From the NCBI GenBank assembly GCA_037179385.1, contig CM074181.1:49000394-49064393 (forward strand): a stretch of 64,000 nucleotides of DNA. The letters are read 5' to 3'. Every line of letters starts with the position of its first letter. The first letter of the stretch is position 1. Under the pieces are notes generated by a model. That model made no database searches and was not told the origin of the DNA. It was given only the letters and a program-made list of their open reading frames with translations. This document shows positions 51,507-62,706 of this stretch, one piece after another. This DNA is from Holothuria scabra. Taxonomy: Eukaryota > Echinodermata > Holothuroidea > Aspidochirotida > Holothuriidae. The translations under genes and the position numbers were made by a program.

Positions 51507-54325
51507 AGCCCCACTCCCCACTCAATAGTTTTGCGTGCCGCACTTTGCCCGAAATGGTAGAATATTCAAGCGAAAGTGTACAAAAAGAAAAACAAAATCC
51601 GTGACGCTTTCAATTGCAGCTGGATGACGGACAGACGGAGAGAGGGGTGGTGCTTGTAATGTGTATGTCTAAATGGTGTAAAACGTTTGTCCGAAAAGTG
51701 GTAGTATTGTACCCTACATTTGATTTATTAAAGTGTAAATAAAGTCAATTATTTCAACTATATAATTTAAATAGCATTAAAAATGAATTTTAACAGTCCA
51801 ATTCCCTTCTTCATACTGTAGGACTTTCTGGAGCCGGCCGGGGATATAAAATGTTGTGACTATTTTGTTGTGCAACTCACATTACCTGAAGGACAACACT
51901 TGAACAATGTCATGGCCCTCAAACCATTTACATCATTTCCATGTCATTTGGGACTCCGTTCCAGACTCGGTGAAATAGAGAGGTACTTCACGTGATCTCA
52001 GCCAAAAACCGAAAGGCTTTCGCTTTTTTCTAAAAGTCCCCTCGACTCTCTGGCGAAGAGCCAGGGGCGAAAACCAAACAGTGGAAAGGCTTTCGACGAA
52101 ACCATAACATTTTGGGGATAGCTGTGCTCATCCTTCTTTAAGCAAGGTTAGGTGCGCCACAAAATGGAATTTGCCCCAAACTTCGCGGGCCTGCACAAAA
52201 TGACCTGATCTATTACACTAATAGGGGTGATTATTTTAATTCTACTTATTTTAATTGTAAATGTTGTGTTGTTCTCAAAATAACCCATTTAGCGTTTATA
52301 ATTACATTTCAACATTTATTTAACAAGTTGTTAACACTTTTTGAGAACGAGTCTCTTTCTATCATTACAAAAATGAGTAAACTGTAAGATATTCCCTAAT
52401 AAAAAATGAAACAACCTCTTTAATGCAAATCAGGAACTTAGACCTGAAACAAGATCCGACAGAAAATGTTTCAGAAATAAAATGAAATTAACCTCGACCG
52501 ATGTATAAAAGAAACATGGGGCCACGTTACAGTTACCTCAGTGTGTTTAACTGTCCTCAATAAAAAAAATATCCTACAGCACGTACCGTACAATAAAATT
52601 CCGGATTTCCTAAAACCCATAAAGATTGTGACGTTTCTGTGACGTAAGCCTCCATTTGGAGCGAAAATAAGAAACATTAAGAAAAAACGTCAGTCGTAGT
52701 GTAAAATCTTGTCAAAAAAACATGAAAAAATAATCAAAATTTTATCTACAAATGTTTGAAAAACATTATTCCTTTGTGCTAACACTACATCTGGCTGAAA
52801 TTTGTACTTTAAAAATTCCACCCTAACGTGTGATGGGTACTGTTTTTCAAGCTATATAAGACATCCTCTGCTATAACCTGCGCGGCACGTTGACGCCGAA
52901 CCGGACGGTAGTGTTCACACATGGTCCTACTCTGATTGCACTGGGAGGCGAGTAGTGTTCCTCCCCAATGTATCGCCGGTCCTTGAGGGGAGTCCCGAGG
53001 GAAGATTGCGGTCGTATACAAAGCACGCTGAGCGTCACTGTATGCAGAAGGGTACTAGAGAGGCGCCTGAGTTGGTTCTCTGTTGTAGTTGACAGGACAC
53101 ATAGCCGGCCAGAGACCTTGAACGCTTGGCTTCAATCTTTTGTTTTATTTCTTTTTAGTTTCTTCTTTTTAGTAAGACGCCACCTTTTATAAAATCTGAA
53201 AACTCGAAAAATCCGGTAGCGGGCCTCTAATTATAAGTCTAATTGACTTACACACTATATATATAGGCTACTTCCGTACCCCCTAGCTCACATTAGAAGT
53301 TTTCAATCAGGACATGCCACCCCTCTGATCGAAGCTCACAATCTGGGCTTTCGTGGCATTTTCAAATTTCCTAAACAGAACTATTGAAAGTTTGCGCGTC
53401 ACCGTATGCAGAAGGGTACTAGTTTGAGCCTTGAATGATAGGTATGTGTTTCCCGCCATAATAGCTACTCAAAACGGCATTTCACAGAGCGGAGTAATAC
53501 AATAAAAAATGGCACTAAAATTTGTCAGATTGCCTTGAATTTTGCACAGTCTGTATTTCAACTCCCTGTCTACAAAATCCAAATGCAAAAATGATCATAT
53601 TTTGTAAGTAACACAGACAGAAACAACATCGCATCAAATTTTTAAGGCACTTTGTCTGTCAGTAAACATTTTCACAGCAACGAGTATTGGAGTTAGTGCT
53701 TGGTCCGCCACCAGAAGCACGTTAAGAGAGAGAGAAAGAGAGAAAAAAGAGGACAAATTAAGATCAGATTTAGAAAAGGTAAACGGAGAAAAGGGAAAAG
53801 GAAGACGTTAGACTATCTAGCTTAATATCAGAGAGACTGCTTGACTAGTTTACCCGTATTCGAGGGATTTAAGAAAGTAACATGTTAAATTTATTCCACT
53901 CCAATTAATTAATGTTTGTCTGACTAATACAGCAAAAAGTTCTTCATAGTTCCTTTAACCAATTCCCAAATTTTCACCTGTATCATAATGTACCCATGGC
54001 ACCGCCTTTACAACACTGATGCCGTATTCCAGAAAATCAGTTATCGGACACTTTTCAAAATAAAAAAACTTTTAATCTAAGCTGCGGATATCTTCGGGAT
54101 TTGAAATTAGGTCAGGATCTGGACAATTCGGGCAAACCATGTTAGTTTAAGTAAAACAAATGACATGTATTTTGATTACACAAAAGGACTCGTTCAATCC
54201 ATTCAGACATTTTGCAGGAAAATTAGATAGAGTCATGGTCGGCATGTCAAATATTCCATGCAGGGAGAAAGAAGATTACAAAAATTTGCTCCATTTTTAT
54301 TAAACCTAAGATGAAAAACGATGTC
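51507..54325 (+). repeat. Macrosatellite unit 13 (2819 bp)
   Basis: It belongs to the GAAATAG/CCGGATTT group and shares CTAATACAGC (near 53926) with unit 12. The TATA-like site is at 52853. Confidence 0.95.
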
Positions 54326-57300
54326 AGCCCCACTCCCCACTCAATAGTTTTGCGTGCCGCACTTTGCCCGAAATGGTAGAATATTCAAGCGAAAGTGTAC
54401 AAAAAGAAAAACAAAATCCGTGACGCTTTCAATTGCAGCTGGATGACGGACAGACGGAGAGAGGGGTGGTGCCTGTAATGTGTATGTCTAAATGGTGTAA
54501 AACGTTTGTCCGAAAAGTGGTAGTATTGTACCCTACATTTGATTTATTAAAGTGTAAATAAAGTCAATTATTTCAACTATATAATTTAAATAGCATTAAA
54601 AATGAATTTTAACAGTCCAATTCCCTTCTTCATACTGTAGGACTTTCTGGAGCCGGCCGGGGATATAAAATGTTGTGACTATTTTGTTGTGCAACTCACA
54701 TTACCTGAAGGACAACACTTGAACAATGTCATGGCCCTCAAACCATTTACATCATTTCCATGTCATTTGGGACTCCGTTCCAGACTCGGTGAAATAGAGA
54801 GGTACTTCACGTGATCTCAGCCAAAAACCGAAAGGCTTTCGCTTTTTTCTAAAAGTCCCCTCGACTCTCTGGCGAAGAGCCAGGGGCGAAAACCAAACAG
54901 TGGAAAGGCTTTCGACGAAACCATAACATTTTGGGGATAGCTGTGCTCATCCTTCTTTAAGCAAGGTTAGGTGCGCCACAAAATGGAATTTGCCCCAAAC
55001 TTCGCGGGCCTGCACAAAATGACCTGATCTATTACACTAATAGGGGTGATTATTTTAATTCTACTTATTTTAATTGTAAATGTTGTGTTGTTCTCAAAAT
55101 AACCCATTTAGCGTTTATAATTACATTTCAACATTTATTTAACAAGTTGTTAACACTTTTTGAGAACGAGTCTCTTTCTATCATTACAAAAATGAGTAAA
55201 CTGTAAGATATTCCCTAATAAAAAATGAAACAACCTCTTTAATGCAAATCAGGAACTTAGACCTGAAACAAGATCCGACAGAAAATGTTTCAGAAATAAA
55301 ATGAAATTAACCTCGACCGATGTATAAAAGAAACATGGGGCCACGTTACAGTTACCTCAGTGTGTTTAACTGTCCTCAATAAAAAAAAATATCCTACAGC
55401 ACGTACCGTACAATAAAATTCCGGATTTCCTAAAACCCATAAAGATTGTGACGTTTCTGTGACGTAAGCCTCCATTTGGAGCGAAAATAAGAAACATTAA
55501 GAAAAAACGTCAGTCGTAGTGTAAAATCTTGTCAAAAAAACATGAAAAAATAATCAAAATTTTATCTACAAATGTTTGAAAAACATTATTCCTTTGTGCT
55601 AACACTACATCTGGCTGAAATTTGTACTTTAAAAATTCCACCCTAACGTGTGATGGGTACTGTTTTTCAAGCTATATAAGACATCCTCTGCTATAACCTG
55701 CGCGGCACGTTGACGCCGAACCGGACGGTAGTGTTCACACATGGTCCTACTCTGATTGCACTGGGAGGCGAGTAGTGTTCCTCCCCAATGTATCGCCGGT
55801 CCTTGAGGGGAGTCCCGAGGAAGATTGCGGTCGTATACAAAGCACGCTGAGCGTCACTGTATGCAGAAGGGTACTAGAGAGGCGCCTGAGTTGGTTCTCT
55901 GTTGTAGTTGACAGGACACATAGCCGGCCAGAGACCTTGAACGCTTGGCTTCAATCTTTTGTTTTATTTCTTTTTAGTTTCTTCTTTTTAGTAAGACGCC
56001 ACCTTTTATAAAATCTGAAAACTCGAAAAATCCGGTAGCGGGCCTCTAATTATAAGTCTAATTGACTTACACACTATATATATAGGCTACTTCCGTACCC
56101 CTAGCTCACATTAGAAGTTTTCAATCAGGACATGCCACCCCTCTGATCGAAGCTCACAATCTGGGCTTTCGTGGCATTTTCAAATTTCCTAAACAGAACT
56201 ATTGAAAGTTTGCGCGTCACCGTATGCAGAAGGGTACTAGTTTGAGCCTTGAATGATAGGTATGTGTTTCCCGCCATAATAGCTACTCAAAACGGCATTT
56301 CACAGAGCGGAGTAATACAATAAAAAATGGCACTAAAATTTGTCAGATTGCCTTGAATTTTGCACAGTCTGTATTTCAACTCCCTGTCTACAAAATCCAA
56401 ATGCAAAAATGATCATATTTTGTAAGTAACACAGACAGAAACAACATCGCATCAAATTTTTAAGGCACTTTGTCTGTCAGTAAACATTTTCACAGCAACG
56501 AGTATTGGAGTTAGTGCTTGGTCCGCCACCAGAAGCACGTTAAGAGAGAGAGAAAGAGAGAAAAAAAGAGGACAAATTAAGATCAGATTTAGAAAAGGTA
56601 AACGGAGAAAAGGGAAAAGGAAGACGTTAGACTATCTAGCTTAATATCAGAGAGACTGCTTGACTAGTTTACCCGTATTCGAGGGATTTAAGAAAGTAAC
56701 ATGTTAAATTTATTCCACTCCAATTAATTAATGTTTGTCTGACTAACACAGCAAAAAGTTCTTCATAGTTCCTTTAACCAATTCCCAAATTTTCACCTGT
56801 ATCATAATGTACCCATGGCACCGCCTTTACAACACTGATGCCGTATTCCAGAAAATCAGTTATCGGACACTTTTCAAAATAAAAAAACTTTTAATCTAAG
56901 CTGCGGATATCTTCGGGATTTGAAATTAGGTCAGGATCTGGACAATTCGGGCAAACCATGTTAGTTTTAAGTAAAACAAATGACATGTATTTTGATCATG
57001 GGCGTCCGGAAGGGGGGCAAGGAGGGGGGGGCACTTCCCCCCCCCCTGGAAAATCAAACTTGTGAAAAATTAATTAAAAATTGAAATAAGAAAAAATTAA
57101 AAATAAATCATCAATCATCAATCATCTTCATTCACAGCGTCATTTCCTACTCGTGAAATATGCGGACATTTGACCAGGAATAGCAAAAGAGAAGATGGTA
57201 TGCTGAATAGTGAAATTGTAATTTGGGGACCATCATTCGTGACATCTATTGGAAATTTATAATTGTAAAAACTATGCCAAAATTGTACTAGTTGTCAGGT

Positions 57301-57944
57301 TTGTAGTGTGCATATGGCATCCGACTATTGATGAATGCATTGGTCTTGGTTTGGTCCCATGCTGATCTCAAGTGGTGACGCGCGGATGTAACTGGTATAT
57401 ACAAGGTGAATATGGAGGGGGGGGGGTATGATTCATAATTGGGTAACGGATATGGGCCTATATAGGCTGTTTGACAGCGTAAGTTTTATCGTGCATAGGC
57501 GTGCGAGGCCGTGACAGAGAGGCAGATTTCCCTTCAACAATTTTTTACATTGAAAATTCTAAAAACCTAAAAATTACAGACGTGAAATTCCTGTTTCAGG
57601 GCTGGGTACATGCAGCTTATAACACTCGCCGAGTGTCGTTTCCGGCCATCTGGAGGGTTTGTAAGGCCCAAAATTTTCTTGTACGCTCCGCGCCACCGGA
57701 TGGTGGCACTCCGCTTAGATAGTGTACACAATTCAATCATCCATGAATGACCTTGCCCCCCCCCCCTGTAAAAATTTCTGCGGACGCCCATGATTTTGAT
57801 TACACAAAAGGACTCGTTCAATCCATTCAGACATTTTGCAGGAAAATTAGATAGAGTCATGGTCGGCATGTCAAATATTCCATGCAGGGAGAAAGAAGAT
57901 TACAAAAATTTGCTCCATTTTTATTAAATCTAAGATGAAAAACA
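54326..57944 (+). repeat. Macrosatellite unit 14, split by a hAT-type element
   Basis: The last unit, about 2815 bp once the 804-bp insertion is subtracted. It belongs to the GAAATAG group but has AGTTTTAAG near 56963, as in units 1-5. Unit sequence resumes at 57801 and stops after TAAGATGAAAAAC at about 57944, where older family sequence begins. The TATA-like site is at 55673. Confidence 0.93.
56989..57800. mobile_element. Non-autonomous hAT-type DNA transposon inside unit 14
   Basis: The element is 56997-57792 (796 bp). Terminal inverted repeats CATGGGCGTCCG are perfect over 12 bp. The 8-bp direct repeat ATTTTGAT flanks it at 56989-56996 and 57793-57800, while the other 13 units have a single ATTTTGAT there. 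Inside are long G and C runs and a block with CGCTCCGCGCCACCGGATGG also present in the flanking repeat family. An 8-bp duplication with CA-GGGCG ends fits the hAT superfamily. No transposase is encoded. Confidence 0.9.
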
Positions 57945-58218
57945 ATTTGCAGTTTGCTTATAAATTTTGAATTGAACAGATATTGTAGCAAATGAAAACT
58001 TCGAAATAGCGAATGTCTAGATTCTAGATTTTACCTAGACAGCGAATGCCTAGATACCCATGAGGGTATCAATTAACGAGCACCACGATCGGCGTACCTG
58101 GGACGCAAGTTAATTATGTGACGATACCAAGAAATGATTGCTTATATCGTCATCGTCATCGCGGATACGTTGCAGGAGACCCATTGATCATAGAATCAAC
58201 GGAAAGACTGAGAGGAAA
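57945..58218. repeat. Right flank of the array: older family sequence
   Basis: Motifs TAGCAAATGAAAACTTCG, AAATAGCGAATG and CTAGATTCTAG echo the GCAAACAAAAGCTGAAAATAG / GACTGCC block of the family in the left flank (near 15869). Nothing coding is visible. Confidence 0.45.
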
Positions 58219-58510
58219 CTAGCAACCTACTAGACTTGGCCAAGTCTCTCGTGAGTGTTTCCCGGGGAGTTGACAACTTTTTCTTCAAAATCCCCCTCTT
58301 GCAGCATAGTACAGAATATCGCATTTTCCTTTTATGTAATACGCCCTCTATCCGTCTATTATACATTTATTCCTTTATAGACCAATAGAGGGCGTATTAG
58401 AAAAAAGGCAAATACGGTATGCTGTACTGTGCTGAGGCACTGGATTCGGAGTTAGTGTTGTCAGCTCTCCGGGGAACACTCACGAGGGACTTGGCTAAGT
58501 CTAGCAACCT
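58219..58510. mobile_element. Fold-back element (long inverted repeat)
   Basis: Two inverted arms of ~135 bp fill nearly the whole element. The outer ends share CTAGACTT-GCCAAGTC-CTCGTGAGTGTT, and the innermost 14 bp (AATACGCCCTCTAT and its complement) are perfect. The 10-bp direct repeat CTAGCAACCT lies at 58219-58228 and 58501-58510. It could be the target duplication, although part of it may belong to the element ends. Confidence 0.8.
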
Positions 58511-58524
58511 GCCAGACGACACTT

Positions 58525-58836
58525 TTTTGTTTGTTTGTTTTATTTGATCCTCCCATGTGTGGGAACTCGACAACGCCCCAATGAAGGGGTATTAACGCCA
58601 AGCTGGCAATGCCAGTCTCGTGAGACAAACTCACAGTTTAACGTCTATGATTAAGGGATAGCAGGTAAGCTACAACCCAGAAAACTAGACGACAATTTTA
58701 ATGTGTGCAGAATGAATGTGTGCAGGTTCTGTGCCTCTACTTTACCATCAGACAGGGTATTCCAAGTAATTATAGTAGAGGGGAAAAATGAGTACTTATG
58801 CTGGGGGGTTCTACCGATACATGCTTGGAAGATTTG
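58525..58836 (-). pseudogene. LINE 3' end: reverse-transcriptase C-terminus and CAAA-type tail
   Basis: On the minus strand an open frame of 61 codons (58836 down to the stop at 58651-58653) reads QHKYSFFPSTIITWNTL, then SDGKVEAQNLHTFI. It resembles the short SFFP-I-WN-LP...F segment at the extreme C-terminus of many LINE ORF2 proteins. A 3' UTR of about 110 bp and a CAAA-repeat tail (TTTG on the plus strand, near 58527) follow. It is 5'-truncated, with a stop and probable frameshift upstream. The LINE clade was not resolved. Confidence 0.6.
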
Positions 58837-58939
58837 CTATTGCTATTAACATGATTTTCCATAATATTGTTAGAAACAGTCTTCAAATCGAGCTGGTTTA
58901 ATCAGGGGTGGCGCCAGCGGGGGAACACTGCCCCCCCCC

Positions 58940-59410
58940 CCCCCCGTCGGGGAAGGTCGACGGTTTCGTCGGGGAGGCCTAAAAAAATTAATGTAAAAAA
59001 GCCCACAAGGACTGAAGTTACTGGATGGGCAATCTAGAACATATTTTTTTTCAAATACTATTTTAAAACATATCGAAATCGATTTTAAATCACTCCTTAA
59101 CTCTGTTAAACCCCATTCTATGTACCTTGTATCTCTTCCGCCGTCGGGGAAGGACGGCAATTTTTCGGGGAGGCCTGAACATGAAAAACGTAAAGGACTG
59201 AAGTTACTGGATGGATGAACATGATTTTTTCTTTTCGAACTATTTTTTCTTTTGTAACGCTATTTTAATGCATATCTTAATCGGTTTTAATCGCTTCTTA
59301 CTAGCTTTTCTATCCTTCATCCCATCTTCAATCCGTGCGCGGAAGGTTATGCCTCCGTCGGGGACGGGCAACCCACCCCCTGTTGTTGAGAAAATCCAAT
59401 TTCGTCGGGG
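58940..59410. repeat. ~200-bp diverged tandem repeats with GTCGGGG motifs
   Basis: Repeats start at about 58946, 59143 and 59357 (periods 197 and 214). The first two share the GTCGGGGAAGG opening, GGGGAGGCCT, and AAGGACTGAAGTTACTGGAT at 59008 and 59194. The third is partial. A 15-base C run precedes the first. Confidence 0.75.
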
Positions 59411-61433
59411 ATCCTTCTTCTACAGACCCACGATAAAAGATGTTAGTCTGTAGTCACTCGGACGACCCTCTTGATCTTGCTTACTAGAAAACCATATTCT
59501 TCAAGAAAACTAACAATTCCGAATTCTCCTTACAAAAACGGACTAGGGGTTGTTCATGTGCCTGCAGTACTCAATTTCTGCCATCTGGCCTGCCCGGACA
59601 GCCGAATTCTCACAAAGGTAACGAATATTGGCCATGTCGTTATCAGCTACACATAATGATAAACAGTGGTGTGAGAAAATCTTCCCATACGTCTGACTGA
59701 AAATTTATTTGAAGGCACCTTGAAACGTCACGTGCCATATTTTCATATACGTTGGGAGCAAAACCATTTATAGTCCTGAGTTCGGGCAGTCACTTTAAAA
59801 ATTTTAACTATTTAGTGGACCTTGCAATTGAATTCAACGAAGATTCTTAATATGTACAGTCAAAAACATTTTAGTATGTTTTCAATTCCGTTGCATAGTT
59901 CCCCCCCTCCCCGAAAAGAGACAAGACCATTACATCTAATTGTAGCAGTATACTTAACCTGGTACTTTTCTGATCATTAGCAAGTTGGGTTTTTTCTCGA
60001 TTGAAGTGCAACTTTCATTTTGAAGGAAAGCTCAAAATAAAGACTGCTTCATTTCTAGTTACAAGTCTGGGAAATGCCATTCCGGCTATCTTAGCGGTTA
60101 GATTTCTTAACAATTTTCTGTACGCTCCGTTCTAACTGATGGTAACGCTCCGCATATCGAAAAGTTTCGATCATAAGCCTCCCAAATGCGTTACAGTGTG
60201 CGGGCGCATTTTGCATTTTTAGCTTTTTCGCTTTATGTAGTATTCAGGGTTGTGTTGTAAGGTCTGGCTAAACTGGATTTGTGATGTTCACACTATTACA
60301 CATCTAGTGAATGCATTTTTGACTAGGCACACCCCTTACTTTTGTCGTAAATCATTAATTTATGAGATTAAACGTCTATGGGCGAAAAGCGTTTTTCATC
60401 CCAATTTTACAGAATTTAAAGGATTAACACTTCTAGCCACAAATATATTGACACGGCTAAACTCGTTTCTGGGAGCTGCATGTCACAGGTAACAGGAGGA
60501 GAAGAAATGGTTTTATTAGGATCTATATTTTTGTCGTAAAACGCGGAAAGTAAAGGCATAAAATGGCCCATTATTTTGGGGAAATCACCCAAATTATGAC
60601 GTCACCAAATTTTGATAACGTCAAAAATCATGTATTTCGAATGAAAATCGGCATTTCATGAGTTCCTCTCACCTTGACATATCATTCCAAGGCATAATCG
60701 ATTTAGCTTACCTTAATTAGAACATTAAAAAATTTTGATGTAGAATGAGCAAACGATCGTTTTTGTACAAAACTTTTCGATATGCATAGATAGTGCTTTA
60801 GTCGAACAGAAAACTGAACAGAACAATGCGTGTTTGTAAATTATTTTTCGTTTTGGGCAGTATTATGAAGTAAAAATGATTTAATTGCGAAAGAAATCTG
60901 AAAGTAAGGACTTCTTTAATTTTAATTACGAGCCCAGCAAATGTCATTTCCTGATGACAGGGGGTTCTCCATTTTTTAAAAAATTCTGTGCGCTCGACAT
61001 AGACAATCTTTCGGGCAGGATTACATTTTTCGGACAAAAGAACAATTCTGTCCTCTCCCAAACTCAGCTGACTCGCTTCCGTGCGCCTACCACAATAAAT
61101 GAAACATAAAATTTCAAATATATGCGAAGCCAAAATTTTTCCTCGGGAGAATGCTCCAATATGGTGCGAGGGCCTAAATCTGCATGATGATATTCACTAA
61201 CCTCAACAAAACTACAGATCACCCGTGACTTGATTTTCCTCATGAGCACGTCAGATTCCTCCATAAAACCCCAAAACTGTTATAAAATTACAATTTTTCT
61301 CCAATATTAACTTTAGATTGTAAAAATGGCAAAATTTTCCAATTTCTATGGATACTCCGTACAATAAATAACCAAAGCCAACTCTGTTAATCCCCCGGCG
61401 CGCGCATACTACCTAATTTTGCTCCTGAAAGGC

Positions 61434-62225
61434 ATATAACATAACATAACATAACATAACAGGTTCAAGGGCAAAGGAGGGCTGTAAAGGCCCCATAAGA
61501 TGCCCTGTAATCCAAAAACCCCCCAAAACAAAGCAAACCACCAACACCTAAAGAGCCCAGAAAGATTAGATTCTACCACAGTCATGGAAAAACTTGTCAA
61601 TATTAACCTTAAAACGGTGCACTGATGTGGAGTTAACAACCCACTCAGGCAGGCTATTCCACTCACTAACAACCCTATGAGAGAAACTGAACTTCCTAAT
61701 GTCAAGTCTAGCAAAAGACTTTTCAAGCTTTTTGCAATGGCCTCTAACCCGAGGATTACTCTGGACCTTTAAATAACTGCAAGCTAACAAAGGATTCCCT
61801 TCAGATAGAAATTTGTATACCTGGAGCATGTCCCCCCTAATCCTTCTCAGCTCCAAAGTGGTAAGCCCAAGCAGCTTAAGCCTTTGGGAATAAGGTAGAT
61901 TTTTAACCTCAGGTATGAGTCGGGTAGCTCTCTTCTGAACTTGCTCTAAAAGCAATTTGTCCTTTTCAAAGAAGGGACTCCAGGCCTGTGCAGCATAGTC
62001 GAGATGGGGTCGAACCAGCTGCTTATACAAATTTAGCACAATTTCTTTACTAAAACTCTTAAAATTCCTCCTGATCAACCCAAGCACCCTATTTGCCCTT
62101 GCAGCAGTAGCTGCACATTGCCTAGATGACTTCAAATCTCTTGTAATAACTACACCAAGGTCTTTCTCAACAAAAGAAACCAAATTTTTCATTTTAACCT
62201 TGCCAAAAAACAAAATTTTCTTTCA
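61434..62225 (-). pseudogene. 5'-truncated L2/CR1-type LINE, ORF2 C-terminus
   Basis: The minus-strand open frame begins after a stop at 62223-62225 and ends at 61566-61568, about 218 codons. It carries the hallmarks of the region after the reverse-transcriptase core of L2/CR1-clade LINEs: EKDLGVVITRDLKSS, ANRVLGLIRRNF, LYKQLVRPHLDYAAQAWSP, LEQVQKRATRLI, RLKLLGLTTLELRR, RGDMLQVYK, then FSHRVVSEWNSLPEWVV. The endonuclease and catalytic YADD part are absent, so this is a dead copy. A ~105-bp 3' UTR leads to five ATAAC repeats (61436-61460), the LINE 3' tail. The related element at 16440-16570 lacks this insert. Confidence 0.9.
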
Positions 62226-62706
62226 TTAAAATCCCAAATTTCTCCATCATGATAAGCTCTTAATTTTGAAAGATTCGTTCAAAACAAGGAAAAACTTTCC
62301 GGGCAAACTTCTAGTCTCGTCTCAAAGCCTTAGTCAGTTAGTAAGTAGGTCATGTACGATTCAATGCGTAACCCCAAAAGAATTAAAGCTGTCGCTCACA
62401 TAACGTTTTTGATTTTTTCCCTTATGAAGGACAGATTCTTCAATAAACAGCCACAAATTTTTATAGTACCAATAAAAGTCAAATTTCTTTCATCAGTTTT
62501 AATTTTTACTTCAAATAAACTCCAGATTTGTAAGTATTTGTTAAAAATTCCAAAATTTCGGCGCGCTCCGCGCGCCTCAAATTCTGCAAAGTCACGCTCA
62601 ACCGGGACATAACATCGCCTTTGTCGGGACCTTGAAATTCTGGCCACCCTGTCGGGGAGCTTGGCCCCCCTGTCGGGCAAATCCTGGCGCAACGCCTGGG
62701 TTATAT

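Larger units (their letters stand above)
17254..57944 (+). repeat. Macrosatellite: 14 tandem units of ~2.82 kb
   Basis: Fourteen head-to-tail units each begin at AGCCCCACTCCCCACTCAAT. Starts are 17254, 20510, 23331, 26151, 28973, 31774, 34590, 37407, 40227, 43047, 45869, 48689, 51507 and 54326. Units 2-13 are 2801-2822 bp and differ by scattered substitutions and homopolymer or (GA)n length changes. Unit 1 is 3256 bp through insertions. Unit 14 is 3619 bp because of an 804-bp transposon insertion. The landmark order in a unit is: GGATGACGGACAGACGGAG, an E-box-like TTCACGTGAT, a CGAAAGGCTTTCG palindrome, AT-rich DNA, a TATA-like site with a GC-richer core, and a (GA)n tract. No protein gene is supported inside. 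Confidence 0.97.
58895..62706. mobile_element. ~3.8 kb hAT-like non-autonomous element containing a LINE
   Basis: The proposed element is 58903-62698. Its left end CAGGGGTGGCGCCAGCGG and the complement of its right end, CAGGCGTTGCGCCAGGAT, match at most positions. The 8-bp flanks GGTTTAAT (58895-58902) and GGTTATAT (62699-62706) match at 6 of 8. GTCGGG(G) motifs cluster near both ends (58946, 58968, 59143, 59357, 59404; 62623, 62651, 62672), as expected of hAT subterminal repeats. No transposase is visible. A LINE is nested at 61434-62225. Confidence 0.6.

Noticed and set aside
57567..57869. 100-codon minus-strand open frame.
   Set aside because: It spans the end of the hAT-type element into macrosatellite sequence, so it is an accident of the insertion.
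17254..57944. CRISPR array or prokaryotic operon.
   Set aside because: The repeats are 2.8 kb long and contiguous without spacers, and the window has spliced animal genes.
62396..62692. 98-codon minus-strand open frame.
   Set aside because: It lies in the right end of the hAT-like element over GTCGGG motifs, with no homology recognised.
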